NCBI GenBank assembly: GCA_031258945.1
Contig: JAIRME010000024.1
Location: 1-54,386, forward strand
Direction of reading: 5' to 3'
Origin: Mycoplasmataceae bacterium
Lineage (GTDB): Bacteria > Bacillota_I > Bacilli_A > Mycoplasmatales > Mycoplasmoidaceae
Length of the DNA: 54,386 nt
The notes below the pieces were generated by a model, which saw nothing but the letters and a program-made list of their open reading frames with translations, was not told the origin of the DNA and did no database searches. The position numbers and the translations under genes were made by a program. Positions within the stretch are counted from its first letter, which is position 1; every line of letters begins with the position of its first letter. Below, piece after piece: positions 41,931 through 52,745 of this stretch.

Positions 41931-42560
41931 ATGCGTCTGCAGACAAAACATATCCCAAACATATTAACTATCTCAAGACTAATTCTTGTGCCAATCATAA
42001 TTACTTTAATTTTACTTCCGGCACAGGATATTAAATTTCTCGTTTATTGATTCCCTTTTAATGACGTGACATATTACATTTACCTTAAATATTTAATAGC
42101 AGGAGTTTTGTTTGTTGGAGCATGTTTAACTGATACATTGGATGGTTATTTGGCAAGACGAAATAAGTGAGTTAGTAATTTCGGTAAACTTTGAGATCCG
42201 ATTGCTGATAAGATTCTAATTAATTCCATTTTAATATGTTTTGCCTTTCAAGAAACTATCCCGGTTTGAATTCCCGTCGTTATGATTACGCGTGATGTAG
42301 TTGTTGATGCTTTAAGAGTACAAGCAGTCGTACATAAACAAGAAATCTCTGCTAATATTTTTGGAAAACTTAAAACAATTTTTCAAATGTTAGCCATTAT
42401 TATTATTCTCTTTTTTTTTAATCGACCGCTCCATGAAAGTAGTATATTTAATTATTATTTTCCCCAAAACATCGTTATGTATTTAGCTCTGCTAACTTCT
42501 ATCATTTCCGGTGCTATATATTTTGTAAAATACACAAATAAATCAAAAGTTCATAAATAA
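41931..42560 (+). CDS. pgsA: CDP-diacylglycerol-glycerol-3-phosphate 3-phosphatidyltransferase
   Basis: A 209-aa membrane enzyme that makes phosphatidylglycerophosphate, the first committed step to phosphatidylglycerol. IPNILTISRLILVPIII is the conserved N-terminal helix. The CDP-alcohol phosphatidyltransferase signature DTLDGYLARRNKWVSNFGKL plus DPIADK carries all Asp ligands. Four to five helices are visible. Several Trp are TGA. The pgsA-cinA order is common in Firmicutes. Confidence 0.95.
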
Positions 42561-42568
42561 AGGATATC

Positions 42569-43048
42569 TTGAAAACATTTATAGATGATATTATTACAAT
42601 ACTAAAAGATAAACAATTGACCTTGGCTACTTGTGAATCTGTAACTGGTGGAATGATTGGTTCTAATATCGTTAGTGCAGCAGGAGCTTCCAAAGTTTAT
42701 CTAGGTGGTTTAATTACTTATAGTAAAAACACTAAAATAAACTTACTCAAAATTGAATCTAAAATTATTGATAATTACGGTACTATTTCTAAAGAAACTG
42801 CCATTGTCATGGCTAAAGGTGTTAAAGTTAAATTTAATGCTGATATTAATTTAGCTATTACTGGTAATGCGGGCCCAAACCCAGATGAAGATAAACAGAT
42901 TGGTTTAGCTTATTTAACAATTATTCTAATTGATAAAGCTTACACTTTTGAATTGCATTCCGAAGCAACAGAGCGTAATAATATAAGAATTGACCTAACG
43001 TATCAAGCATTAACTAAATTATTAGATTTATTGAAACAAGTTAAATAA
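42569..43048 (+). CDS. pncC: nicotinamide-nucleotide amidohydrolase (CinA C-terminal domain, PncC)
   Basis: A 159-aa protein corresponding only to the C-terminal domain of CinA. It deamidates NMN to NaMN in NAD recycling. Family motifs are LATCESVTGGMIGSNIVSAAGAS, interrupted here only by normal variation, then GGLITYSKNTKINLL, YGTISKETAIVMAKG and AITGNAGPNPDEDKQIGLAY. The start is TTG 42569, preceded by AAAGGA about 8 bases upstream. It pairs functionally with nadE at 13191. Confidence 0.92.
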   Translation: MKTFIDDIITILKDKQLTLATCESVTGGMIGSNIVSAAGASKVYLGGLITYSKNTKINLLKIESKIIDNYGTISKETAIVMAKGVKVKFNADINLAITGNAGPNPDEDKQIGLAYLTIILIDKAYTFELHSEATERNNIRIDLTYQALTKLLDLLKQVK

Positions 43049-43070
43049 TTCAATTATTATTTAATGTATT

Positions 43071-43499
43071 ATGTATAAAATAAAAAAAGGGTATATATTA
43101 GGTAATAGTTTCCAATCCATTATTGATACTTTGAAAGATAATGTCGACATTATTTGATACGAACCAATTAAATTAACAAATAAATCTAAACTTGATACCA
43201 TTTTTTGAACCAACACTAAAGAATTATTAAAAAGCGATTATGTACTAGCGGATGAAGGATTGACTAATACTTTCGATTTAGGCGTAGCTTGAACTATTAA
43301 TTATGTTCGCAAATTATTGACACGCAGCGGACATAAAAGTGCAGTCAAACAATTAGATAAATTTGAATTAAATGATAAAAAAATTATAGGTTTAACTAAA
43401 AACATAAACACTTTATATCAAATTGCCATCCAAGATCAAGGAAAGCTATTCAAAAGCTCCAAAGCAATTATTAAATCTATTGAAAATTGGGAAAGATAA
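43071..43499 (+). CDS. hypothetical protein, 142 aa
   Basis: The frame from ATG 43071 reads three TGA codons as Trp and ends one base before coaD, so it is very likely real. The translation includes GYILGNSFQSIIDTLKDNVD, KSDYVLADEGLTNTFDLGVA and a Lys-rich C-terminus. The ADEGLTNTFDLGVAW segment recalls nucleoside deoxyribosyltransferase-type active sites, but too weakly for a call. It has no signal peptide or membrane helix. It sits between pncC and coaD in a cofactor-related run. Confidence 0.82.
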
Positions 43500-43500
43500 T

Positions 43501-43956
43501 ATGCTACATAGTGCGGTTTTTTCTGGATCATTTAATCCTCTTCATAATGGACATATTAACATTATTAAAAGAGCAGCTAAACTTTTTGATCAACTTTATG
43601 TCGCTGTCTCACATAACATTGATAAAAAAACCAATTCTAATATTCAGCAACGTTTTCAAATCGTTATGCAAAAAGTTGATAAATTAAAACTTACAAATGT
43701 GAAGGTTTTACTTAATGAAGGTATGACAATCAATTTAGTAAAGCGATTAAAATGTAGGTATTTAGTAAGATCAATTCGCAATACAAAAGACATAGACTAC
43801 GAAATAAATATGGCGCAAAACAACTATTTGTTGGCTAACAATGTGGAAACAATTTTTTTTGTAGCGAATTCCAAATTAAAAAATATTTCATCTACCAATC
43901 AGCGTGAACTATTACGACAAAAACAATTGTTAACTAGGAACAAAAAACATGCATAG
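43501..43956 (+). CDS. coaD: phosphopantetheine adenylyltransferase
   Basis: A 151-aa nucleotidyltransferase making dephospho-CoA from 4'-phosphopantetheine and ATP. SGSFNPLHNGHINIIKRA carries the HxGH motif (HNGH), YLVRSIRNTKDIDYE replaces the usual RGLR segment, and KNISSTNQREL matches ISSTxxRE. The length is slightly below the usual 160. It overlaps coaX by 8 bases, so two CoA steps are translationally coupled. Confidence 0.94.
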   Translation: MLHSAVFSGSFNPLHNGHINIIKRAAKLFDQLYVAVSHNIDKKTNSNIQQRFQIVMQKVDKLKLTNVKVLLNEGMTINLVKRLKCRYLVRSIRNTKDIDYEINMAQNNYLLANNVETIFFVANSKLKNISSTNQRELLRQKQLLTRNKKHA

Positions 43957-44686
43957 ATTAATAGTTGATGTAGGTAACACTAACATTAAATTTGGTTTGT
44001 TTAGCAATGATAAACTAACGAATGTTATATGCATACATACTCATACATACTCTTACACCAAATTAAAAAAGATTTTAAACATTGAAAAATGCAAAAAAAT
44101 ATATGTGGGTTCAGTAGTAAAAGAATTAACCACTCGTTTAGTACAAGATTTACATTTAATTACTCAAACCTATATTACTGTAATCAAACCAATTGACTTT
44201 AAAAGTGTATTTAACCTCACTAAATTTCCTATTAAAGAAATTGGAGTAGATATTTTAGGTTTAGCATTAATTGTCAAACACTTGTATAACAAAGGTGTAG
44301 GTATTAGCTTTGGTACAGCTACTTTTGCTATCATTGTAAATAAGCAAAATCTAATCGGCGCAGCAATTGCCCCTTCAATTAATTTGGGTATTAGACAATT
44401 ACAGATCACAACTTCATTAATTAAAAAAGTTAATACAAAAATTGGTAATTTAAATTTTGGTAAAAATACTTTAACAGCTTTACGATCAGGTGGTAGTCAT
44501 ATGGCACAAGGATTTATCATGAGTATTTTTAATTATGCTCACAAACACTATCACATCAATCAAACTTTAATAACCGGCGGTAAAATGATTCATTTAAAAT
44601 TTGTTAAAAACCTACCAAACACCGATATTTTGGATAATGCGGTATTGTTAGGTTATTACCAACTAGTAAAGACTATTTGGGCATAA
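43949..44686 (+). CDS. coaX: type III pantothenate kinase
   Basis: A 245-aa ASKHA-fold enzyme phosphorylating pantothenate, the first step of CoA synthesis. LIVDVGNTNIKFGLF is the phosphate-1 loop, IGVDILGLALI the conserved Asp helix, and ISFGTATFAIIV the phosphate-2 loop. The latter usually reads DxGTAT, so Ser replaces a common Asp. GAAIAPSINLGIRQL and TLITGGKM are further motifs. It overlaps coaD by 8 bases and the convergent HAD gene by 14. Confidence 0.92.
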   Translation: MHRLIVDVGNTNIKFGLFSNDKLTNVICIHTHTYSYTKLKKILNIEKCKKIYVGSVVKELTTRLVQDLHLITQTYITVIKPIDFKSVFNLTKFPIKEIGVDILGLALIVKHLYNKGVGISFGTATFAIIVNKQNLIGAAIAPSINLGIRQLQITTSLIKKVNTKIGNLNFGKNTLTALRSGGSHMAQGFIMSIFNYAHKHYHINQTLITGGKMIHLKFVKNLPNTDILDNAVLLGYYQLVKTIWA

Positions 44687-45554
44687 ATAATTCATCTAAA
44701 GTAAGCGCAACACCATCATGGTTATTATCTAAAGTAGTGATATTACGTGAAACTGATAGAGCGTGTAAATTAGCATTACGCATTGCTCACGAATTATCGG
44801 TTTTATTTAACATTTCGACATCATTTTCACCATCACCAAAAACAATAGTATCAGCTCATAGTACATCATAGTAACTTTGAGCAAATTTCAAAGAATTCAA
44901 TTTGTTGGCAAAATTATGGTTTAACTCAATGATAATTTGACCACCTGATTCATAACCACGATTATCAATGGATCAATGAGAAATTAATAAATTATTAGTT
45001 AGAGATTTAATAATGTAATACATTTCATGTAAATTAGTATTTTCCTTTAAAATAAAAATCATAGATAAAATACCGGTTCGACGGTCCTGTTTATCGTAGA
45101 TAAGAATATGTTTGCGTTTTTTAGGATCACGAAATTGATTAAAATCTATGTGAAATAGAGTATTGAGACGTTCCTTAATTTTTTTTTCGGTTGGTAACTT
45201 ATTAAAAAAAGTATTATGCTTAGTTTTAATCACAAAATATTCCACATTTGATTGAATTTGTTTACACGCTCATAACTTAAAAAAGGCATGGTTATTAATA
45301 GGAAAAAAAATATCATCAAAGTCTGGATCTGAAGGGTTATGAATAGCAGCACCATTATTACAAATACAAATGGTATTTAAGCCTAACTGTCGATAATATG
45401 GTAATGCATCATCTAGCGATCGACCAGTTACAAAACAAAAGTAATGACCTTGTGCAATAAAGGCTTTAATTATTTTTTCAGATTTTTCACTAATCTTTTT
45501 GTCGGTATTTAATAAAGTACCGTCTAAATCAGTGAAAATGAGTTTTTTATTCAT
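44673..45554 (-). CDS. Cof-type HAD-superfamily phosphatase
   Basis: A 293-aa cytosolic phosphatase. Motif I is FTDLDGTLLNTDKKISEK, motif II is CFVTGRSLDDALPYYRQLG, and motif III/IV is IVFGDGENDVEMLNKTD; ICICNNGAAI is the typical second block. The type IIB cap domain lies between. Trp at several TGA codons joins the pieces. Family members dephosphorylate sugar phosphates or flavin/PLP intermediates; the substrate here is unknown. Its start is 2 bases after the stop of the large lipoprotein. Confidence 0.95.
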
Positions 45555-45556
45555 TA

Positions 45557-48500
45557 TTAATTTTTAGTTTTTCAATCTTTCACTCATTGTGAACCGAGTT
45601 GATCATTAAAGCGACGATCATAAACAACTAACTTATGATTGTTAAAAACGGTTTTAATAACATCATTGATAGTAGCAGTCTGATTACTTGTATCTAGTGC
45701 AGCTTGTGCCAACAAATAACTAATCATATCATCACCTAATTTCGTTTTTAGATTATCGACAACGTCTGCGCTAGTTTTTCCGCCATCAGTAGATACATCA
45801 TAAGAGTTAATCTGCATTACACGAACTCGTGAACCAACAGTCGGACTTTTATCATCATCAGGAATGAATTGATTACCGCCTAAATGAGCTATTTCCAATG
45901 TTGGACTATCAGTATTAGTTTTATTGAACCCTTTAAAGCACGAATCATCTAAAGGAGAATCCCCCTTGTCACCTTCTGATGTACCAATACCTTTTAATAA
46001 TTCAGTTTTAGCATTGCTTGGTGAACCAGCATTGTTAATTGCACCAATTACACTACCAAAAACTCCAGTTTGACTTTGAATAAAATTAGCATAACGATTA
46101 ATTATGTCCATAGTTGGTGTTTGAGTATCTTTATCTATGGTATCGTATAAATTTTTTCTAGCAGTTGTGTCTGCCCCATTATTAAATTGATATAAAGAGC
46201 CCTGCGGTTGCCCAGAGTCCGGTTGCCCATTGGCATAGAAATTATCAAATAAATCTGCCTTAGCATTGGCGGATACTTTATCTAATGTATTAGAATTTTT
46301 AGTCTGTAATCCTAAAAATCCCATTGCATTAATGAGGCCATTAGAAGTTGTTGGCATTGGTGCAAATTGCCAATGACTATCAAAAGAAGTGTATGTTTTA
46401 CCATCATCAGTAGTAGTTATGGATTTATTGTTAGTATTTTGATAAATACTATCAAACAAACCATCATAATTATTTTTTCAACCATAAATCGCTTCTTCAT
46501 CATTAGAACCAGGTTGATAAAAACTCTCATGATATTTTGTATTATCTTTAGCTGCTCATGCAATGTAGGTTGTATTAGTATAATCTGAACCAATTTTATT
46601 TTGTAGTCATTTTACAAGTCCAGAGTAGTCATTGTTTGACAATCGATACATAGTTGCCAAATAAGTATCTCAATCAATAACTTTGTCTGTATACCCATTA
46701 CTGACTACACCATCTTTTGACATGATTCGAGAAGAACCTAAATTACTATCTAATGACGATTCTCATTGAGACCATAAGCCTTTTTGGTAATTATCAAAAG
46801 CTAATGCCTGTGAGGAAGAATTATTGTTGAAATAAGAAGTAATTGGGGTATCACTGGTTATTAGTTTGTTTGTAATATACATAGAAGTAATAGCAGACTT
46901 TTCATCATCCGTTGGCCATCATTCTCCCATATATGCTCGAAGTGCAGCAGTTTTAACACTATTACTAAAAGTATTACTTCCGCCAAATTTTCATAGCATA
47001 TCATTAACATAATCATTGTAAGTTAAAATATTTTCACTATAGTTGTATTGATAAGCTTTAGTATTGCCTTTACCATTTTGAATAGCTTGTTGATTAGTTC
47101 CTTGTAAACTATCATTCCAAAGTTTGTAATTTTCAATCACACCATTTAAATAATATTTTTCGTCATCATTAAATCTTGTAATTAGAGCATTATAAGACTC
47201 GTCAGTATATCATGGACCGTCTTCACCAAAAAAGGAATCACTGGTACCCACCAAACCAACTTCTTTAGCCATATTGCTAGCTGACGTTACAGCTACTTCA
47301 TAGTGTGTTTTTGTACTTAAATTATCTGTTGTCGTATCTATTGTTCAACCACTTTCCATTAACAACGGTAATGATGTAGCTAAACCATTTTTATAGATTG
47401 AAGTTCCACTATTGCCTTTCTCGTGACTTATATCAACTAGTGCATTTGTTCGGTAAGTGTTAGCAAAAGAAAATAATTTTTTATTATTAGAATCATAATT
47501 AGCAATAATAGTTGTATATATGTCTAATAAGTTGAATGATTGAATCAAATAATTTAATTCATGGTTTCAGACTTCATTACCGTTAGTGCTCCCTAAAGTT
47601 GATTTTAAACCCAACATATTATCATCGTAATAAGAAGTCGAATTACCATTGGAATTAGTATTAGGTTCTTTGTCAGTTGTTGTCATTACTCGATTAACAG
47701 CATCAAGAATAACAGTGTCTAAGTTACTTTTAAGGTAATCAACTAATGGTCCGCTTGCAGCACCACCGCTAGATGTAATTACATTTATACCTTTAACCGT
47801 TGGATTACTATTTTGATTTTCGTAGATGGTTCTAAATTTAATAATTTGATTTTCTCTTTCTTGTGAAAACGGTACTCCAGGACGTCAGTTTGTTGAATCA
47901 GTATTAGGTTCAGCTTCGGCTTGATTTAAATAATCCACTCCATCCAAACCTTCAAAGGTAACTCCTTTATTAGTTCGAATCATAATGTAGGGGAGTAATT
48001 GATCATTACTTTTAGTATTCGCAAATCTCATAGCATTTACTATGTACCTAGCTCCATCATCATATCAAGTTGGTAAGCCTGAACCAGGTTTACTATTAAA
48101 CAATTCAATATGATCTTGATTTGTTTGTTCAACACTATCATCGTAAATATCTTTTAAATCAAGCATGCTTAATTTATTTGTATCAACACTTACATCTAAT
48201 TTTGAATCGTTAAGTTTTAATACACTATCACCAACATGAGAATTATTATTATCTTTAAATAAAAAATTCTTCAAAATATCTTCTTCATCAGAAAAATAAG
48301 AATCATTTGATTTAATTGATAAAGGCATTGTGTCGGTATATTTTGTAGAACTGTCTTGATATTGGTTCAACATATCAAGAAGTGGAGCAATATATGTTTC
48401 GTAAGGTGTATTATCGCTTCCTGAATTAGAAGATTGATTAATTAATGCTAATGTTGATGCATCATCCGCGCTATATCCTTTTCCTTTGCTAATGTCCACC

Positions 48501-49615
48501 AAACCTAATTTACCAGCTGTATTACTATCACGATTATCTAAAAATTGATTGTACGTGGTACTATTAAAATCAGTTACAAATCGCCTAAATTGGTCTTCAG
48601 GTCCTCAACCAACATCCGAAGAATCTTCGCCAAAATATGGAAAAGCAAAGCTAGGAGTAGTCAATAAACTATCGCCATCTTTTTCAGAACTAGTTGACGA
48701 CCCAGAATCATTAATTCGACTATTATTGTAAATATCTTTTAAATCCGTTTTACCAGCCGGTAATGAATAATTTCATAATACATAACCAGTTGACAATGGT
48801 CTAGTGTACTTAGTGTAATCTTCAAATGCTAATTGTTGAATTAATGCATATGATTTATCTTGTTCTTTAGTGTCTGTCGGCAAATAATTTATATTAGCTT
48901 TTGCATAAAAATTAATTGTTGGCCATCAGTCAGGATTTAACATGCTTTGATCTGTTGCTGACAAAGGACCATTGCCTAAAACTTCTTTAACATCACCAAC
49001 AATCTTGCTAGTGTTAACATCATAGTTAAAATCAACAAGATTATTACCATCATCATCTTTTACATAAAAATCTTTATTTAATTTATCACCTGAAATTTGT
49101 GGTACTGCTAAATAATTATTTTTAACTATTTCAGTTGTAAAATAATCACGAATTTTGGAATATCATTGATTTTGTTCTCACTTGGCTTTGGTGCCACCAA
49201 CAGGATTTAACGTTTCATTTTGAAAATAGTATTTTCAATTAGAAAGATGGTTATTTTTAGCAGTTTGAATCTGGTTATCTCACTCATCGCTGATATCCTT
49301 TTTTCATTGTTTTTTATCATTATCAATGGTTGAAATACCTGTAAGACTATCAAACCAACCTTTTAAAATTTTGTTAACCACAGATGTTTTGAAAGCACTA
49401 GTAGCATCTTTGTCAGTTAAGGCAATGTTGATTTCATGTTGTAAATCAAAACTAGAATCACCAAAACTATCAGCAAATTTACTACCATCACCTAACGATA
49501 CCATATTGTTTAAAATATCTTTGCTTACTCCACTACAAGAAGTAACTAATGTAGTTGCTACTGAACCAATTGCCGCTACAGTTAATAGTGAAAATATTGT
49601 TTTTTTAAGTTTCAT
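45557..49615 (-). CDS. very large lipoprotein (1352 aa), mycoplasma surface-antigen type
   Basis: One continuous frame under code 4 from ATG 49615 to TAA 45557. The signal peptide MKLKKTIFSLLTVAAIGSVA ends at lipobox LVTSC (Cys27). The mature part is rich in Asn, Ser, Asp, Thr and Trp (many TGA), with no membrane helix after the signal. Segments such as KWEQNQWYSKIRDYFTTEIV and SYDVSTDGGKTSADVVDNLK suggest many small alpha/beta units. C-terminal VRVMQINSYDV and VVYDRRFNDQLGSQWVKDW recall mycoplasma lipoproteins of the MG307/MG309 kind; this link is tentative. AGGTAGG lies before the ATG. The function is probably surface exposure. Confidence 0.92.
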
Positions 49616-49647
49616 GTTACCTACCTAAATAACTAAAATGGTTGGAT

Positions 49648-49659
49648 ATTATATATAAT
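49648..49659. promoter_or_regulatory. overlapping divergent -10 boxes between the large lipoprotein and sufC
   Basis: A minus-strand TATAAT (49653-49648) and a plus-strand TATAAT (49654-49659) lie back to back in the 72-base gap. The first points to the 1352-aa lipoprotein, the second to sufC, 29 bases before its ATG. Matching -35 boxes are poor. Confidence 0.5.
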
Positions 49660-49687
49660 TATCAATTACATTTAACAAAGATTTTAC

Positions 49688-50479
49688 ATGAATACTTTTA
49701 GGATTTCCAATTTAACTACATCGTTTGATAAAAAAATTATTTTATCCAATGTTTCTTTAACTGCTAAACAAGGAGATGTAATTGCTATTTTAGGCCCAAA
49801 CGGAGCAGGTAAATCTACTCTATTGAAAACTATTATGCATCATTCCCAAGTGCAAGTTAAAAAAGGTCAAATTATGTTTAATAAACAAAATATTACTAAC
49901 TGATCCACTGACCAAATTGCTAAACTAGGAATTTTTTATGCATTTCAAAATCCAACTGAATTAGAAGGGATACAATCATTAGAATTTTTTAAAATTATTG
50001 TTAATGAAAATAGTAAACAAAAATTAGGTTTTTATCAACTATATTCCAATGTAAAAAAATTACTAAAATTATTGAATTTACCTGATGAAATTCTTACTAG
50101 AAATGTTAATGTTAACTTTTCGGGTGGCCAAAAGAAAAAAAACGAAATATTACAATCAGAATTATTCAATCCGAGTCTTATTTTATTGGATGAAATTGAT
50201 TCAGGATTAGACATTGATGCAACTAAATTAATTGCTGATTTTATTACTAGAAATGCTAAAAAACGTATCACAATCATTATTTCTCATCATTTGGAATTTC
50301 TCCATCAAATTAAACCTAATAAGGTAATTATTTTGGTGAATGGTAAAATTGCAAAAACCGGTAATATTGTTTTAGCTAAAGAAATAGAAAAAAATGGTTA
50401 TAAACAATACATTGAAAATATCCCAAATAATCAAGATTTTGAAATCATTGACCCATATTTAGCATGTCACAAACAGTAA
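49688..50479 (+). CDS. sufC: Fe-S cluster assembly ATPase SufC
   Basis: A 263-aa ABC-type ATPase that drives the SufBCD scaffold. Walker A is GPNGAGKSTLLK, the Q-loop region is FYAFQNPTELEGIQ, the ABC signature is VNFSGGQKKKNEILQ, Walker B is LILLDEIDSGLDIDA, and the switch His is in IIISHHLEFL. The SGGQKKKNE variant is typical of SufC. It heads a five-gene operon with overlaps at every junction; sufD starts 16 bases before its stop. Confidence 0.97.
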
Positions 50480-51111
50480 AAACAAAAAAAGTTAATCCAA
50501 TCATAATCTCGCCTAATTCATGCAGAAAATATCAAATTAAAAGTGACGAATCTTACAATTTTTATTTAGTGGATGTTTTGAATAGCAATACCAATACTAA
50601 CTTGACAATTGATATAACTAAAGGTGGTAATTGTACACTGAATATTTATGCATTAAGTGATGGTTTTCACAAAATCATTAAATTAAGAATAAATCATAAT
50701 TCATATACAACTTCTAATACCATTGTGAAAGCTTTTGCTTCCAATCATAGTACAATTAAGTTGGATTTAATAAATATCGCCTCACCAAAAACTACTAAAA
50801 TCGTGCAAAATCAATCAGTTGATGGTATTTTATTTGATAAAAATTCCAGTATAGATGTCACTCCGTCTATGTTAATTGATACTAATGCTATTAAGGCATC
50901 CCATGCAGTTAATATTGGCAATATTAATCCCAACCATTTATTTTATTTAATGTCAAGAGGATTAACTAAAACTAAAGCAACTATGACTATTTTGAACGGT
51001 ATGTTTGCTACACTCAATGAACAAGAAATAACCCAAGACTTATATAATAAAGCCACTTTATTCTTGAAAAAAATAATTAAGGAAACCAATGAAAATAAAG
51101 ATAAATCATAA
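50464..51111 (+). CDS. sufD: minimal SufD (Fe-S cluster assembly scaffold partner)
   Basis: A 215-aa protein, about half the usual SufD length (400 or more). It keeps the right-handed beta-helix core (repeats such as NHSTIKLDLINIASPKTTKI and DGILFDKNSSIDVTPSMLID) and the C-terminal helical part with KASHAVNIGNINPNHLFYLM and SRGLTKTKATMTIL. The His corresponding to the cluster-binding His of SufD is in KASHAV. The N-terminal helical domain is essentially absent. It is identified by this motif and by its place between sufC and sufS. Confidence 0.9.
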   Translation: MSQTVKTKKVNPIIISPNSCRKYQIKSDESYNFYLVDVLNSNTNTNLTIDITKGGNCTLNIYALSDGFHKIIKLRINHNSYTTSNTIVKAFASNHSTIKLDLINIASPKTTKIVQNQSVDGILFDKNSSIDVTPSMLIDTNAIKASHAVNIGNINPNHLFYLMSRGLTKTKATMTILNGMFATLNEQEITQDLYNKATLFLKKIIKETNENKDKS

Positions 51112-52312
51112 TATTCGTCAGGATTTCCCTTGATTTAGGAAAAACCAAGGTTGGGTATACCTTGATAGTTCAGCTACAACTTTAAAACCACGCTGTGTAA
51201 TTAATAGTATTGTGGATTATTATGAAAAATGATCAACTAATCCACATAATAACGATTCTAAATTAACTTATTATGTTTCTCAACTAATTGATAATACTAG
51301 AAGTAAACTAGCATTATTGATAAACGCTCATAAACAAGAAATAATTTTTACAAGTGGAGCGACCGAAAGTTTAAATTTGGTAGCAAGAGGACTAACTAAA
51401 CAAATTAAATCAGATGATGAAATTATTGTAACCTATGGTGAACATACTAGTAATTTATTACCATGAATTTCATTGGCCAAAACAAAACATTGCAAATTAA
51501 TATATGCTGGCAGCATTGATAAAAATCTAAATGAACAAGATATCATTAATAAAGTAACTAAAAAAACCAAGATTATTGCTTTTGCTAATATTTCTAATCT
51601 TATTGGTTATGAACTAGATGCACAAATAATTAGCCAAAAAGCCAAAAAAATTAACCCACATGTATTAATTGTGTGTGATGCTACTCAGATGTTACCGCAC
51701 AAATTAATTGATGTTAAAAAAAGTAATATTGATTTTTTAGTGGCTAGCGCTCACAAAATGTGTGGGGCAACTGGTATTGGTATGCTCTACATGAAAACGC
51801 AATATTTTCATCAATTAGACCCATTACGTTTAGGTGGTGGTATGAATAATAATGTAATGTATGATAGCTTTACATACGCTAGTGGTCCAGCCAAATTTGA
51901 AGGTGGTTCACCTCACACTGCAGGAATTATTAGCTGAGCAACAGCCATTGATTATTTAAATGCCTACGGATGAAAAAATATTCACCAATACGAATTAAAA
52001 TTAAAGCAATATGCTAATCAAAAATTACAATTATTAAAAAATGTACAATTAATTAACCCCCTTGCACAATATCCAATTGTAGCTTTTAATGTTAACGGAA
52101 TGCATCCCCAAGATGTCGCGAATTATTTGGGCCACAAAAAAATTATTGTCCGTAGTGGTTTATCATGTGCTAAACTAATTGGTAAAATTATTAATCAATC
52201 TGGCGTTGTACGTGCTTCATTTTATATTTATAATAATTTTCATGACATTGATGTACTGGTAAAAGCGTTAAAAAATTTAAAAAAAGGAAATATGTTAAAA
52301 CATGTCATCTAA
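51089..52312 (+). CDS. sufS: cysteine desulfurase SufS
   Basis: A 407-aa PLP enzyme that takes sulfur from cysteine as a persulfide. GWVYLDSSATTLKP is the N-terminal hallmark, IIFTSGATESLNLVARGL binds PLP phosphate, and ASAHKMCGATGIGMLY holds the PLP Lys. FEGGSPHTAGIISW and IIVRSGLSCAKL follow; Cys360 in the latter is the persulfide carrier. Trp codons include several TGA. ATG 51089 lies inside sufD (23-base overlap). Confidence 0.96.
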
Positions 52313-52745
52313 ATCCCTAGATATTCGTCGTGAAATCATTTTGGACCATTATGAAAATCCGACTACTAAAGTGGCAGATACTTACAAAGTATCAAAATTG
52401 TACACTAAAGCTCATCGTGATTCACCTTCATGCATTGATAATCTGACAGCTTATGTACAAGTTAACAAACATCAAGTAAAAGATGTTAAATTTAGTGGTA
52501 TTGGTTGTGCAATTGCTACTGCTTCCACCGATATGATGGCAAATTTAATTAAAAACAAAAATCTTTTACAAGCAAACAAATTAATTAATAATTACTTAGC
52601 AATGATTGATGGTAAAAAATATAATCGGAAACAACTAGGTGATTTATATGTATTTGAAAATTTAAATAAACAATTAAACCGCATTAAATGTGGTAAGGTA
52701 GGAATTGAAGCAATTCAAATGGCTTTGAATAAAAATGAAAAATAA
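52302..52745 (+). CDS. sufU: sulfur transfer / Fe-S assembly protein SufU
   Basis: A 147-aa IscU-like protein that takes persulfide sulfur from SufS in Firmicute-type SUF systems. It begins with IRREIILDHYENPTTK. Zinc/sulfur ligands are Cys and Asp in SPSCIDNLTAYVQ, Cys in GIGCAIATASTDMMANLI, and Cys in NRIKCGKVGIEAIQMAL. The first motif normally reads CGD; here it is CID. It overlaps both neighbours by 11 bases. Confidence 0.94.
   Translation: MSSKSLDIRREIILDHYENPTTKVADTYKVSKLYTKAHRDSPSCIDNLTAYVQVNKHQVKDVKFSGIGCAIATASTDMMANLIKNKNLLQANKLINNYLAMIDGKKYNRKQLGDLYVFENLNKQLNRIKCGKVGIEAIQMALNKNEK

Noticed and set aside
49326-49628. Plus-strand 100-codon frame opposite the large lipoprotein start
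   Set aside because: It is antisense to a clear signal peptide and lipobox.
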